A stretch of 64,000 nucleotides of DNA from Hysterangium stoloniferum (GCA_015178975.1 WHVD01000174.1:102460-166459), one strand, 5' to 3'; shown: positions 1 through 13,060, counted from the first letter of the stretch. A program made the numbers and translations. Notes: generated by a model not told the origin, from the letters alone.

Positions 1-137
1 CAGTCAAATTACTCAACTAGAGGTGACTGAAGTCTTAGACTACAAATAACAATGTAGAGGGATTATTTGTAATGTAATAACAGTCAAATTACTCAACTAG
101 AGGTGACTGAAGTCTTAAACTACAAATAACAATGTAA
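1..137. repeat. Two-copy tandem repeat, 80-bp period
   Basis: Bases 1-57 recur almost unchanged at 81-137 (starting cagtcaaattactcaactag), separated by a 23-bp AT-rich spacer. A weaker third echo, with an ATTAAGAGGTGA core, is seen near 158-172. There is no coding potential. The left end may continue outside the window. Confidence 0.8.
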
Positions 138-179
138 AGAAAACTAATAATCAGTACTCAATTAAGAGGTGAGTATAGT

Positions 180-430
180 ATAGGATTAATACCAGAAGCT
201 CAACAAGAGGTGGCAGAGTTAAGTGTTGTCTCTAGTCTTTATCATACTATTCACTCTGCTTGAAATACTGGAGCACCTTAACAGTTCATATGAGGGTGCA
301 ACACATAAGTTGAAGCCAAGCTCCCCCTGTTTTATAGAGTCAGACCTCCTGACAGTATGATCTTTATTGTTGGCCCCCCAACATAGAGCCCCCTTTGCCC
401 CTTGCATAGACCTTAACAAGTTGTATCACT
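180..430 (+). repeat. LTR fragment (Gypsy-type, R/U5 side)
   Basis: Positions 270-325 resemble 43935-43990 and carry the gcaacacataagttgaagcc block found near the 3' end of every LTR in this window. No second LTR, TSD or internal region could be found, so this is a decayed fragment. The orientation is inferred from the block. Confidence 0.4.
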
Positions 431-1773
431 TAACCAACTTCCCTTGGTTTTGCCATTTCCTTGTTCTGCTACTTATTGTTCTTACTATTTCATTGTTCTA
501 CAAAAGATATATGAGTGGTAGATAATACCTGACTTTTCCTCAGTCCATTATACTTCTTATATGAGACTGAGATACTTTAAGGTCTTGATTTTTAACATAT
601 AACACTTGTATAATTGATATATATTCGTAATAACAGCCATTATCTGAACAAATGCGGCACCTGAAGGGGGTTTCTCCTAGTTAAGGAGGTAGAATTACAA
701 GGGTCAGCTCGCAGGGTACGCAGAATACTGCAACTTCCCTACTATGAAGATAAATTTATAAAATAAAGCTTATCTCACGCTAAATGGCGATATATGGCAC
801 ATTTTGTCGGTGCCGAAGCATGATTGGCTTCGGAAGCAGATCAATCTTCGGTCTGTGCCAGGAACAGCTGCAAGTAAACCAGAATCCTACTCTCTGACAC
901 ATATTCAAAACTGACATCTAACTGCATTTTTTTGTCACATAAATATATAATCCTCGTTTTTATATAATCGACAAATCAATCTAGCAGCTTGCGTTTTCAG
1001 GGGAAGGATCCTTTACAATCTTAGAGCAGCCTTCCAGTGCGAAGAAGCTGCTCTGGACTGAAACTATTATTTATTGGCGAGCGCGTATTGAAACACATAC
1101 TCTGGTTCTCCCTGGGACTCCCGGAAATCTTACTGTTTTCTTTGCATCGGCAGATGTAGCCCGGGATCGGGATTTCAAGGTCAAGGGCTGTTCGCCTAAC
1201 AGGTAATTCTATCTGTCACCATTGACAGGAAAATTTCATAATACAAGCTCCCACGACCATGCCCTAGAACCAAGGACTGAAAGCCAATTTTGTGAATATA
1301 AGAAACCTGTCTACATCCTCACTGTTTCTTGTCGCTGGTAGACGGCATATTATTATATTAACGATGATCTGTGATCTAGAAGAGGTGTCGACATTGACAT
1401 TCATACTGGACAAAAGTCTTTCCACGCCAGGCTCCGTTGTACATCTTTGCTTGCTTCTTTAGATCCGCCTGAGTACCCATATTGCTCGCTGTGCGAGGAA
1501 CCTTAAGGTGTATATGCATGACTTTGTTTTATTTTAAGACCCCACTAGGTGCCCTTAGAAAGATGATGTCTAGGATGAGTATGTACGGGTACTGCAATGT
1601 GCCTGCATAAAATATAAATGCTAAGTGATTGTAAGGAATACCGCAATTAACCGATTTGGACCCAGTGTGCTCTCGAGTTCACTTCCACTGGATCGGAATT
1701 TAGTCCCAAGTCTTCCCGAATCAACGTATGGTTCTGACTTAAGAAACGCATTACCAACCGCCTCATTCCGAAG
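431..1773. other. No gene recognised
   Basis: AT-rich up to about 960, then mixed composition. No ORF has recognisable homology or plausible splice structure. The 1625-2014 plus-strand ORF is the antisense shadow of the last UDP-glycosyltransferase exon. This stretch contains the 3' flank of that gene. Confidence 0.4.
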
Positions 1774-4109
1774 TCATTCATTAAGAATGAACTTCTGCAC
1801 AAATCTCTTGATGGTCTCTTTACTGACACCACCTTCACCCCACGCCTTCGCCAGCTTCTCCCCCATTCTCATTGCATTTTCCCGCTTATTCTCCCCATCC
1901 GGCCCGCGAGCTCTGCCAAGTATATCACGGAACTCAGCGCGGACCGATGAAAGTGGTATTTCCGAGTTGAAGGAGGAACAGCCGGGGGCAGGCGTCGAAT
2001 TGGGGGAACCGTGACGGTACATTCTTCGACGGCCAACTCCCGTACGAACTTGGATAAGCTCGTAGCTTACGTTGAGGGATGTGGTGAGGTAGGCAGCGTT
2101 GGCTGGTTGGTCACCTTCCTGTGGCCAGCAGATTCTGAACTATTGATCAGCTTACGGAAAACGAAGACGAAAGAGAACGTCTCAACAAAGGAACACCGTG
2201 GTACAAGCTTTCTAACACACTGTTGGCGCCGCAGTGACTGACAAACCAGCCCGTCGCCTATGATAAAGGGAGTGAGCGCCGAGGTACTGAGCTTAAAGTG
2301 AATCAAGGCACTTGATGCTCCAAAATATCACCTTGTGGAGTCCACTCCAACATAAGCCCGACTCCCGACTCCCTAACGCGTTCTGTAATACACTGGGGAA
2401 CTGCCGTGTCAAGTGACGCATGTGAGAAGATCTGTGGGTGCGACAGTATCTTTGAGTGGTTTGGTATTCGTATAAATTGAAAGAAGGGGTTAGGAGAAGC
2501 AGAAAGTCTGCATCGGGGTCAAAAAAGAAACCTACAAAAGGAATTTCTAGGTCCAACAGTGTCGATATCATCTCCCACACGTGTTCGGATTCTTTTGGCC
2601 AGAAAACACTGCCAAATGCGATCTATGGTGTTCAGAACACCGTAAGGACTTGAAATGAAGGAAGCAAGTAATCACAGACATAAACCAAAGAATGCTTCCC
2701 GTATTTCTCGAAGGCCATCTCTAAATGCGCATAGACTTTCGCATCAGAGCTGCTCGTGGGTGGCCTTGTAGTTGAGCGTGGCGTAGGAGTGGTACCCAGC
2801 TCGGCTGTGACTCCCAGGGCAAGCACAGGTGCGGTCTTCAGCATTTCATTTCCCGCCCCACTCACTGACCCTGTCCCTTTCAAGTGCCCACTGCCCGAGT
2901 GGCGCGATGCGTCCGCACTGTCACCCAATTCAATGTTCACTGTCCCCACTCCGACACAAAAGAAGTCCCGCCCGTCTTCGGCGAACCATTCGTGAACAGC
3001 GCGTGCGCTAATGGGTTCGTATGCTTCGCAGCTAAGGGAGAGTGCACCTGATGCGAGTTGTAGGGAGCGGTAGCCTGATGTTTCATATCAACACAGAGAC
3101 ATAGTGAGCGCAATCCTTAGAGAGCGGCTACCTTTGTGGATTACCCATGGAATTCGGGATGGCGAGCGGGGTTCTTGAGGGTGCCATTCGTAGTCGTAGT
3201 GATCCGGCAAGCCAGGAACTTTGATGATTGAGCCGCGGCAGGATCTGTAGATCTACAGATAAAGCAAAATAAAACGTCAGATACAATAACTATTCAGGTT
3301 TTATTTTTTTTATCTATTTTCTTTTTTTCAAAAAAAGGAGAGCGTACCTCAGCCGCAACATCCTCTCTCTTCCGATCCCCATGCAGGTATATCTTTTCTT
3401 CTATCATACCTTCTAGATCTCCGATCCCGCCTCTCATCTCTTCACCAAATAAGCAGAGAAGGGATGAGGCCGGCGTAGCTACCCATGCAAGGACGGGGAC
3501 GGATTGACCTGAGATTTTGCGAATCGAGCTGATAGCGAAGTGGGAGCAGATCTGAGATCAATAATAATAATTAAAAATACTATAAATTATCAGAGTAAAA
3601 TTAACCGTACATCAGCAATAACAAGTGTCGGTCGTATCCACAGTAGGTGTAAATCCCCCGTCCAGGCACATGTCACCGGTCGAATCCGAAGCATATCCTG
3701 GTACATAGATTCATGTCTCTTGTATACTTTCCATCGAGAATATATGTTGTTCTCGAGAGAGGGGGACAAGTGACCCCAGACCTATTACGCTAGAAACCAA
3801 AGTCAGCTGATGCAAATTCCAGGTCTTGTGTATATATTAATCATATATTTATGATACAAGAGATACATACCGAATATATCGCATCAAGCCTTTAACGTGA
3901 GGCGCGCGAAAATACTGTGCAAATTCCGCCTTGACACGACATATGTTGTCGCCCGCGATGAGAAATGTTACCCAGGCAGGCTGGAGCTGTACAACGCGAG
4001 CGATAAATGCACAAAGAGGACGGACATGCCCCCTATATTCAGACAAATAGGGTTATAAATTTTACAATCACCGCAAGAAGGGGGTAACATGGCATGCAGG
4101 AATATGCAT
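1774..4109 (-). CDS. UDP-glycosyltransferase, multi-exon, one apparent frameshift
   Basis: Likely transfers sugar from a UDP-sugar to a small acceptor (GT1 family fold). Exons read on the minus strand: 4109-4072, 4032-3871, 3789-3611, 3551-3348, 3252-3132, 3074-2680, 2622-2536, 2449-2312, 2257-2187, 2134-1774, all joined by GT-AG introns of about 39-95 nt. Family motifs in order: GHVRPLCAF near the N-terminus, [52 protein letters not shown] (the sugar-donor region), [16 protein letters not shown], and a C-terminal [12 protein letters not shown] helix as in fungal family members. Exon 3789-3611 is one base too long: the frame reads to FSMESIQET then stop, and resumes in another frame at [11 protein letters not shown]. 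This is either a pseudogene lesion or a sequence error. The first exon is short and the ATG at 4109 is a best guess. Confidence 0.8.
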
Positions 4110-5103
4110 CACGACAAGATGTGCACGAGCGTCATGTAATTCTGTTGGAGTTTCTGCACACTTTGATGGAGTCAGTGGACGACACGACATTGATGGAGCT
4201 ATCCTATACGAGCAGGAGTAATGATCCTCAGAAGAGACGTTACACTTTGCTTTTAAGCATGTTTCTCACTCAATGATGCATTTTCCGACCGCATCTGCCC
4301 CAGAGCTCACTTCTCCCTTGAACTGGAAAGTTTGACTCCGAGGGAGAAAATTGATCTGAAGCGATCAAGCAGTCGATTCACCCAGTCGAATTATCGCCGA
4401 ATGTGTAGGTACAGCTTTGTGCCAGTCTTCGGAATGCATCCCGTCAGAACGAAGCACGGGATGTCGTCAGCCTCGGATCGCCAGACGATCTTGCCGTCTA
4501 GCTTGCTTCAGCCGGTCTTAGTCAGGCCATGCATAACCATGCGACTCCCTCTTAACCCATTCCTCTGGCAACCCAGACTCCCTTGAAACCCCTAGGAATT
4601 TCCTATTTGCAGCTATTTGTGCTCCCTTGTACCCCATACTCCCCCATAACCCCGGAGTGTCCACGAAACGGTATGGATTATCAGGGAGTCAACTGTAATC
4701 CACACGTTCAATGATTGGTCTTTGATAGGCTAGTTCCAAGTTGCACGCCCTTTCTAAACCCGTGCTGGACTTCAGCAATACCAAGCACACACTCCTGCCT
4801 TCTTTCATCCCCTCATCCCAGAAGACCACTTTTCCTTAACGGTCACCGCAGGCTCGGAATCAGATCCAAACATCAAGTCCGAATCAGGCTCCCGCTGCAA
4901 TTCCCCGTCTAGGTACCAGTAACGGTATTGACATGAAAATTTCTATAGCCTTCAATACTAGCAACAACATGCCCTTCAATACCCTCTCTCACAGCCTTTT
5001 GACATGCAGTCCCTCACTGGACCCTGTGAATTCAGAGACTATGTGTCAACGACGAGCGCAAGTGTTAGTGTTAACCCTCCGGAAACCGTGAGAGGGTTTA
5101 TGT
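4110..5103. other. No gene recognised (UGT upstream region)
   Basis: This should contain the UDP-glycosyltransferase promoter. Short ORFs (4094-4276, 4332-4586, 4715-4912) lack recognisable motifs or consistent splice signals. No transposon ends were seen. Confidence 0.35.
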
Positions 5104-7000
5104 TTGAGGTGGAGGATTGAGGGGACATTGGGATCCGGAGGTGGGGACTTTATGTGTGCAGCAGCAGCGGGGGCGAGAGGGCCAAGGTCTAATGGGATCT
5201 CGCTCACGGGATCGGAGCCAGTCTTGAGGTCGGGTGCATCGATGTCAACTGCGTATACGCATAGCGTTCATGTACCGTTGGGGGCAGGGGCGAAGCAGGC
5301 GGCACGGGTCCGACCACAGCAGTCGCAGCTATCCCCACAATCGCAATCCAATCCCAGTATAGCCAGCTCCACAGTCGAAGTTCCAGCGCCGCACCGCAAC
5401 ATCAACCACACACCCAATCTTGATCCCGATCTCAACCCCACTTCAATCGACAACAACGATAACATATCAGTCTCACGACACCTTGACAAACTCCCTTCCA
5501 AACCCTCGCAGCCACAGTCGCAATCGCATACTTAATCACAACCTCAACCACAATTGTGACCCGGACTGGTCCTTTTGCTCTCTACGCCTGCACGGATTGC
5601 GGCTGAAGGGCACAAACTGCTGCTGGGCAAAAGGCTCAGGCGCAGCGGCAGAGTCAAGCGGCGAAACGATCAAAATTAACAACCACATCGTCAATCTCCA
5701 GGTGCTAGTGTAATGAGTATTGTGCCTGCGCCTGCATTAAGGCAGGGTAGGAGTGGAAGTGGGGACAGGTGGGTTGGATGTACATTCAGATGCAGAGATT
5801 GTGAAGCTCACTATGGACTATGTTGTTTGTGTTTGTGTTTCAGGGGGAGTGGATGAGCGTGTAGTGAAAGGGACGGAAGTGACGAGGAGGTGCCTTAGGA
5901 TGAAGAGTTAGAGACGAAGTGAAGGAAGGTTGTAAGTGAGAAGGAAGGACAGTGCGAGGAACCAACACAAAAACACCAAGCTGGAGATCGACAAAATCAT
6001 CTCGTTTGTGCTATAAAACCTATTCCCTCCACCGCTCATTCCACCACCTACATACGCTCCCCTCTCGTTCTGCGCCGATGGGTATCCTTGCGCGGCTTAG
6101 TCTCAAAGAGGCGTGTGTTGTTTCGAAATCCGGTTCTTCAATGTCAACGTCATCATCAACAATACAAAGTTCCGAGGCCAAGCTGAAACACGCCGCTACC
6201 TATGATGAAGACGACTTTGAACAGAATTCGAATCTGCAACCAACGAAGGATTTGGTATTGCTTCGACAGGTTATCTCACCCCAGGGCCTGCCAACCTCGC
6301 ACCGAAGGGGCTTGGGAACGCGCGGTGCCCCGCCCGCTATTCTCTCGAGTGGGTTAGTGGATTGAGAGACTGCAAAGGAGTTGTTTGATATGTGAGTGCC
6401 TCGTGATCCTAGGTTTTTCGATATTCGGTGTTGACTTTTCCTTTTCCAATGGTGGTAGATATGTTAGCGTAAGCAGTGTTTATCCTTCTTCCTTTCAAAA
6501 GACGAATGTTTATAGTGCTTTCTCCTATTTATCAGCCCTTCGTATCCATCCTAAACGACGTTCTCCACATTGTCCAAAGCGGTCTACGAACGGGACCTGT
6601 TCCTCTTCACCGCCGGTAAGTCCTTTCCCACTTCTTTCCCTTCCAGCCTTCTTTATAATACAACTCGTATAAACATGCTAACCCCATAGACAGTTCTAGC
6701 AATCTCATCTCGCTACCTCCCCCCCTGCCGAAGACTCCACAACATCGCCATGAACTTCCCTAAATACGCAGCAGCAACAGCCTTCATGGATGGCGTGAAG
6801 AGCGTTGAGATGGGGGGAGGATAGGAGTTGGTTTAATGGGGCGGTTAGTCGGGCTTCGTGCTTTCTTCTTCCACTTTTTCAGACGGATACACCGGAGTCG
6901 CGCTAGATCTCAAGAACGATACCCTGCAATACCTTCACCGCATGCGCAAACCCCACACGTGGTGCCCTGCTCGTAATCGCCGCCTGGACAACTGTACCAT
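5104..7000 (+). pseudogene. Decayed fungal-specific transcription factor (copy A)
   Basis: A Gln/Pro/Ser-rich segment (5104-5535) is followed by a cysteine-containing piece near 5770-5860. Next comes SGLVDWETAKELFDM near 6345-6395 (interrupted by an intron), then YERDLFLFTA near 6582-6613, AVLAISSRYLPPC near 6690-6730 and AAATAFMDGVKSVE near 6769-6810. A WGEDRSW piece near 6812-6830 ends the recognisable part. The order and wording match the middle homology region of fungal Zn2Cys6 regulators such as the protease activator prtT group (established family knowledge, from memory). The frame breaks repeatedly, no binuclear cluster is intact, and the segment joining DGVKSVE to RW..EDRSW is missing. 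The gene is non-functional. Copies B, C and D share it. Confidence 0.55.
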
Positions 7001-8040
7001 TGTGAATATGCAGTGACGTCGCGTCAACAAACTCTTCAGCGCTGCAAGGGTGCGCACGAGATTGATGAACCTGCGGCTGCCGGATACGGACGGCGTGCAG
7101 GAAGCTGTTTAGAGGCTTGCGAGACACAACCGTGAACTCAGCTCGTCGCGATCGCGTTCTTGACTTTGGTTCTGCAGGATAGTGACAATAACCTGTACAG
7201 AAGGCTCAGAGTCAGGTTGCCCAACCGTACTCGTAGAAGCGCAGGGTCTACCCACTGATTGCGGCCCCGCCGCGAGTTTCTCCACTGGCATGGGAAAGGG
7301 CTTTGAGTCCCGCTTTTTAAGATTGCATAGCCGGAACCAGTTTATGATAGTCTTGGCCGACAGGCAGAAACGCCGTTTGTGGTGGGCGTGACGAAAGGCG
7401 AAGATGCAGTAGGTAGTGCAGTGGGTTGATTTCCACTTCTTGTACAGATCCCTCTCCTAAAATGAAAGCAGTAAAATGATATTGGACTGGCGTTGGCGTT
7501 GGGGCATGCAATGACAAACGCAAAGGCGCAGCATGAGAGCAGACATGCCCAGAATGATATGTCCGTTTCAACCCACCATAAGAAATGATAAAAGGGTTAA
7601 ACAATGTCTGTGGTCAAATATCCAGTCGATCTTAGATTATGTAAGATGGGCTAAATTTTGGGGCCTTGACACGAATCCTGGTGTTATTAGAAACCAAGGG
7701 GGTGGCGGCCAATCCTTACAGTCGGAGTCATCGCAAACATCAATCACATAAATTCACCAACCCAATCTCTTTCTATCAATCACAATCCCATTCCAAGCTA
7801 GACTTTCTTAGACGGGGATATTACACCTCTTTTTCAATATGCGCGGAGTCCGCGGGGTTTGTAGCTGCATGTTAGATATGTAGATGCATATACGAAGGAA
7901 CAAGACACTCGTCGAACATCCTTTTCCATCCCGAGTTAGATCGGGTATTGGACCTCTTCCTCCTCCATGTTTATCTATGCTCGCGGAGAATAGGATGGCA
8001 GTGGTAGCGCTATATCCTTTTCCCTCCCTTTCCCGTCTGC
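5952..8040 (+). repeat. Segmental direct repeat, unit A (paired with 12238-14825)
   Basis: Stretches such as the gcgcggcttagtctc block (6090 and 12338), the tagacagttctagcaatctc block (6688 and 12893) and the gatcttagattatgtaag block (7628 and 14443) occur in the same order at 12.2-14.8 kb with scattered substitutions and indels. The repeat carries the 3' half of the transcription factor fragment plus about 1.2 kb of unrecognised sequence (6880-8040). That part includes ORFs at 6903-7127 (minus) and 7182-7391 (plus) which I cannot assign. Confidence 0.75.
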
Positions 8041-9631
8041 GCATAATCGGTGGTTCGCATCCGCACGTGAGGCAATTGTGCGAGTGCAGACTCTTCGACC
8101 ACGCCATTCCACCTTGAGCACTTGTGTGCATCGGGGTACGCAGATGCACATGAGGTGTATGTGCGAGTTTTGGATCGTTCCATCTCACCCCATTCTATCA
8201 CTCCCAGCGTACGATCTTGCGGCGACGTGGATTTACACCCCTTCCTCCGGCTAATTCCGTCCTGCCTCGACACTCAAATAGTGGTGGATGCGTCTGTTTA
8301 AACTCTCTTTAACACCTTTTTACTGTTTCTATTTACTCTCTTTTCTCTTCTTTTAATCCCTTATTCTATTCCCCCCGCTTTCCTTTCGGAATCCACTCAG
8401 AATCGTACTAGCCTTCTTCTCTGGATGAATGTGTATTCCCACTGCCCTCCTACCCACAAACCAACAACCACCCAGCTTTCGACGCTGTCAAACCACGACG
8501 CTATGCTGTGTTGTTAAAGGCCGAAAGCCGCAGACACCAAGTGTGGGGGAGGCGTTATTCGGTATGATAAATCTTTATTCCACCGACCCGTCACCCACAT
8601 TCCTCTCACAACCAACAACAACAGCTTACTGACCTACTCGTACAGTCCCGCGAAAAAAAACGCCATATTAATGACCTCCTTGCATCCTACGAACTGTCGC
8701 CGTACGCTACAACTATCACGCTCGTGAGTGGAAGGATCCTTGAAGCGTTTGAGGGCGCAGGTGTCGGTAGCCATTTCAGAAAAAAAAACAAATTTGGTAG
8801 ATGGTCACATTGGGAAGAATTCAACGGAAGCTAAATGATTCTCCGGGCACTCTTTCATGATATGCTATACGCAAAAATATCTCTCTGTCTGGGGGGATGA
8901 AGTATACTCTATTTCGCTCTCCCCTGGCATGAGCCAGTTGAGGATTGCCGGGGTTTGGGCGGGTGGCATGGCTGTTGTGCCCTCTCCTCATACGCCCCCA
9001 CAGATAAAGAAAAAGAAAACGAAGTACACTGGCATCTATAAATATATTGGGAAATTTTTAAGATCGTCGTGGCTGTGGCAAGAGATGTGATTTAGTAATG
9101 AGTGTTTACATTTTATTTATACAGATCTGATCGAGAGGAATAGTAGCAGGCCTCTGAATTATTGACTAAAACAGTGCTCCAGGGTACTTTAAGAACCCAC
9201 CTAACACCGTCCCTCGCATCGATTGAAAGCGGTCGTTTTTTCATGGCACAGTTTTGGCTATAAAGTCGCGATCCTGAGGATTGAACAAAGTGCTTGGTGA
9301 GAGCCTGAATCAGACAAATGTCGGCATGGATCAGTGAGTGATTGTTGCCGACGGTCTGGCGGGGATGATAGACTTTTAAGTGGGATCCTTTGTAAGGTCA
9401 GCATCGTCCATAGATCCAATGCACTTTCCTCCGAGGCTAGTGTTCACAATATGTTCACCGCTAGTCTAAGGAGGTTACAGGGATTATACAAAGCGAATGT
9501 ATGCGCTCTTAGATTCCCCCAACTAAGTAAGTTCCTACAGCTATGAAATCCGCTTCCAGACCGGGTTAGATAAAGGGAAACGATGCTACGCTACTCTTGG
9601 TTTGGTTGGGATATGTAGGCGTTATTCGAGA
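8041..9631. other. No gene recognised
   Basis: Pyrimidine-rich stretches (8300-8420) and short ORFs (8429-8632, 8857-9090, 9334-9546) without recognisable motifs. No TIR or LTR ends were identified. The 3' flank of the minus-strand gene at 9632 lies at the right edge. Confidence 0.35.
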
Positions 9632-11570
9632 TTAGAAACAAGTCTGCCAAATTGATAGTTGAGAAGGTGAACTATATGCCTTTAACACCGATATTAAGCT
9701 CGAGTTAGATGTTACCGACACACCGGTGAAAGGTGTGGCAATTACGCATAAGAAGGAACGAGCGATGAGGACTAAACAATCAAGACGCTTAAGGTGAGGT
9801 GGGTTGCTAATTGAACCACGCATTGTTTTACAATGGTGAAGGAGACGCAGAAGAATGGCGATGCTATCGAGGCTGCGCACAGTGGTACACGCGGATTCGG
9901 GGTCGGAAGATTCAGCTATCAGCTGCAGAGTAACCGAGATTATTCGTTCGCCAGACGCTAAGAGCGGTCGATCTGGACTTGTTTGCGTCAAAATCAGACT
10001 GGGAGGAGAATTTCATGAGAGGAGGTAAGACAGTACTGGAAGGTAAACATTGTAAACATACCGTAGGATGGGCCCAATGAGCGAAGACACCACATTTAGC
10101 TGGCCGATGTGATCGGTGCAAAGTGTGCTGTTGAAGAAGAAGAGTTGCACGGCCCGGGTATCAGTGAACAGTGAATATGTGTAAAAATCATCATGAAGTG
10201 TCGATGCAATATTCAAGTTTATGTCGTCCACTATAACCTCCAATACAGATCCAGCAACATCCCGAAACCATCCATCTTGTTGGATGCAATTAATGAAAAG
10301 CAGTATACGATCTCCGTTATGTCCATACAAACGTCGTTGCTGGCGATTTTGTCTGTTTTGGTCTTCGTCAGCAGGATGAAAAGATGTGATGGCGGACGCA
10401 CGGTTGTAACCAGAATTCAAAGTACCCTTTGATCGCAGTGAGCTCCTCTACGGACAGCTGACGCACGTGGCGTATTTTTTCCGCAATATACGCAAGGCCG
10501 CCAACGGGATCTGGATATTGACTACCAAAGCATGATAAATATCGGGCAAGTTCGACGATAAATGTTGATGCAACCTCATCTAAGTTGGTGTGTAGCGGTG
10601 ATTCGATTACAGTATTATAGAGGGATGACGTGATTGCAGTTGACGTATTATTTCCATATGACCCTGGAGTGCCGGGGCAAAGTATCAGGGCCCAACCCAA
10701 GCATGTCACAAGCTCTGTACCGTGACTTATGCGCCTCCGGTATAAACCCGCCCAGCAGTGACCTAAGATCGACGAGGCCCGTTCTCGAATTTGAGGCGGG
10801 TATGAGGGTCTGTGAAGACATAAGTATTTCGAGTGTATTCAATGATTGACGCTGAGTTATCCCTACCTACACAAATCAATGCTCTGTTGAATTAGACGCC
10901 CCAGTCTTGGCAGAGTCGAATACTTTTGTGAGAACCTGTCAAGCGCGCCAGGCCGAGACAGTCTATGCGCAATTCGCTCGTACACCGTCAACTTTACCAT
11001 CAGCGAAGTTTTCTTTGCAATGTAAAGGATTTTCATTCCAACCCTTTCCAAACCTACTCCACCATAATACCCAAGTCCTATTTCAATAGTTGTAGATGTG
11101 CCAACATCCTGTGAGACCGCTCCCCAGTCATGACTGCGATATAGGGTCGGCTTGGATGTGGTGTCCTTGGGCCTCCCTGGCATCGTAACAATAAGCGGTG
11201 GGTCATGGTAACTCGTTTCTCCTTGACACTGAAATGCACAGAATGTCATACAGATTACATTATAATAGCATTGTACTTTGCTCACCAACTCGTCAACCCA
11301 AACCTCTACATGATTTGCAGACAATGGTATGTGCTGGCCATCATCGGGTGCCAGGTAACATATATCATGCCTGGGTTCATTACAGCTCCATCGTTCTCGG
11401 ATCTTCAACCGGAATCTTTCTCTCATCCCCGCCTCAATGATCTGCTCCCGTTCCTGTGAGCTCAATACACCTGGGGAAATCAAAGGGGGTAACTCCTCAA
11501 CGTCTTCGAGGAGGACCTCAGCCGTTGCCGAATCGTGATTCCCCAGACTCGCCTCGTTGATAGTAGACAT
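9632..11570 (-). CDS. Unrecognised multi-exon protein
   Basis: A chain of open segments on the minus strand is best explained by an intron-containing gene. Exon 1 is 11570-11277, starting MSTINEASLG and ending ELVSK exactly at a GTACAA donor. A 48-nt intron ends in TTTCAG at 11229, and exon 2 starts at 11228 with CQGETSYHD. Further open segments are 10842-10648, 10709-10440 (a helical stretch with VEELTAIKG before a GTACTT donor), about 10345-10040 (ending at a GTATGT donor) and 9991-9632. I do not recognise the family. The first 35 residues are acidic and probably disordered. Exon limits after exon 2 are tentative. The short paralogous fragment at 11778-12014 shows that the 5' part was duplicated. 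Confidence 0.45.
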
Positions 11571-11777
11571 TGTGGGTAGTAGTCGTACTTACATTAGAAG
11601 GGGGTGCGGCGCTTATATGTAGCAGTCAGTCGGAACAGCCTTGTCGCCGTGCTTACACAGTAGTTCATCCCTGCCTTCGTAAACAAGGTGCCCTTACCCC
11701 CTCCCTCAACCATATAGGCTCCAATGTACTAAGCTACCTTACTACTTTCTTACGCCTCCGCTGAAGGCTCACAGCCT

Positions 11778-12014
11778 CTAATAATAGTTTGGTCGATTGT
11801 CACCCATAGAATAGTATTTCTTGAGCGTCAGATTTGAAAGTAAAACCGCTGTTCTGTTATTCGAGAATTGACATTGCCATGTATAATATAAATACAGTCC
11901 AGAGCGATGCTTCCCGCCTGCTGCCTTCAAGTTGGCGCTGTCAACCTCAGTCTTTATCAGGCGAGATTGCGCGCTATCGTGCTTGCTCAGAGTCATCTCG
12001 TTGGGAGTAGACAT
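11778..12014 (-). pseudogene. Truncated paralogue of the 9632-11570 gene
   Basis: It begins MSTPNEMTLSKHDSA, matching the MSTINEASLGNHDSA start of the neighbour. The sequence upstream of both starts is also related (11577-11665 resembles 12028-12120). It diverges after about 30 residues and stops after 78. It looks like a partial tandem duplication covering the promoter and first exon, so probably a non-functional remnant. Confidence 0.5.
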
Positions 12015-12237
12015 TGGTGGACAGCAGTCGTGCTGATACCAGGAGGGGATGCAGCCTTTTCATGGCACAGTCAGCCCGAGATTAATTTCGAGCTGTAGTC
12101 TTGTGGCTGTGCTTGTACAAGGATACACTGCCGCGGTGAACCCTTTTTGGAGCACCCGCAAAATGCTTCCCGAGGAGATAAACTTTGATAATGAATTTTG
12201 TTTTGTACCAAACCTTACTTAAAATAGACATTTTAGG

Positions 12238-13060
12238 TCATACAAAGTTGTCTTTCGTTTGTGCTATATAACCTCTTCCCTCACCGCTCATCCCCCACCT
12301 ACACACGCTCCCCTCTCGATCTGCGTCGATGGGTATGCTTGCGCGGCTTAGTCTCGAAGAGGCGTGTGTTGTTTCGAAACCCGGTTCTTCAACCTCATCG
12401 TCATTATCAACAATAAAAAGTGAAGAAGGGTCCGAGGCCAAGCTGAAACGCGCCACGACCTTGGAACAGAATCCGAATCTGCAACCACCGAAGGATTTGG
12501 TCTCGCCTTGACAAGTTATCATGCCCCAGGGCCTGCCTCCAACCTCGCACCGAAGGGTCTTGGAAACGCACCCTGCCCCGCTCGCTATTCTTTCGAGTGG
12601 GGTTAGTGGATTGGGAGGCTGCAAAGGAGTTGTTTGACATGTGAGTGGCTTGTGATCCTAGGTTTTTTCATATTCAGTGTTGACTTGTTCTTTTCCAATG
12701 GTGGTAGATTTTTCAAATATGTGCGTAAGCAGTGTTTATCCTTCTTCCGTTCAAAAGACGAATGTTTATAGTGTTTTCTACTATCCAAAGCGGTCTACGA
12801 ACGGGACCTATTCTTCACCGTCGGTAAGTCCTTTCCCACTTCTTTTCCTTCCAGCCTTCTTTATAATACAACCCGTATAATCGTAACCCTATAGACAGTT
12901 CTAGCAATCTCATCTCGCTACCTCCCCTCCTGCCGAAGACTCCACAATATCGCCATGAACTTCCCTGAATACGCAGCAGCAACAGCCTTCATCGATGGCG
13001 TGAAGAGTGTTGAGATGGGGAGAGGATAGGAGTTGGTTTAATGGGGCGGTTAGTCGGGTT
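12238..13060 (+). pseudogene. Decayed fungal-specific transcription factor (copy B)
   Basis: Same order of pieces as copy A: MGMLARLSLEEACVV (12329), GLVDWEAAKELFDM (about 12605-12640), the SKAVYERD region near 12786, AISSRYLP near 12905, and the AATAFIDGVKSVE piece near 12978-13018 with an ..EDRSW remnant. It lacks the Gln/Pro-rich 5' part of copy A. Frameshifts and stops interrupt it throughout. The intron between the FDM and FFKYV codons is still visible (GTGAGTGG donor). Confidence 0.5.

Noticed and set aside
5104..5535. An intact Gln/Pro/Asn-rich secreted or regulatory protein
   Set aside because: Present as a decayed inverted copy at 55.0-55.3 kb and continuous with transcription factor pieces downstream, so treated as part of that pseudogene.
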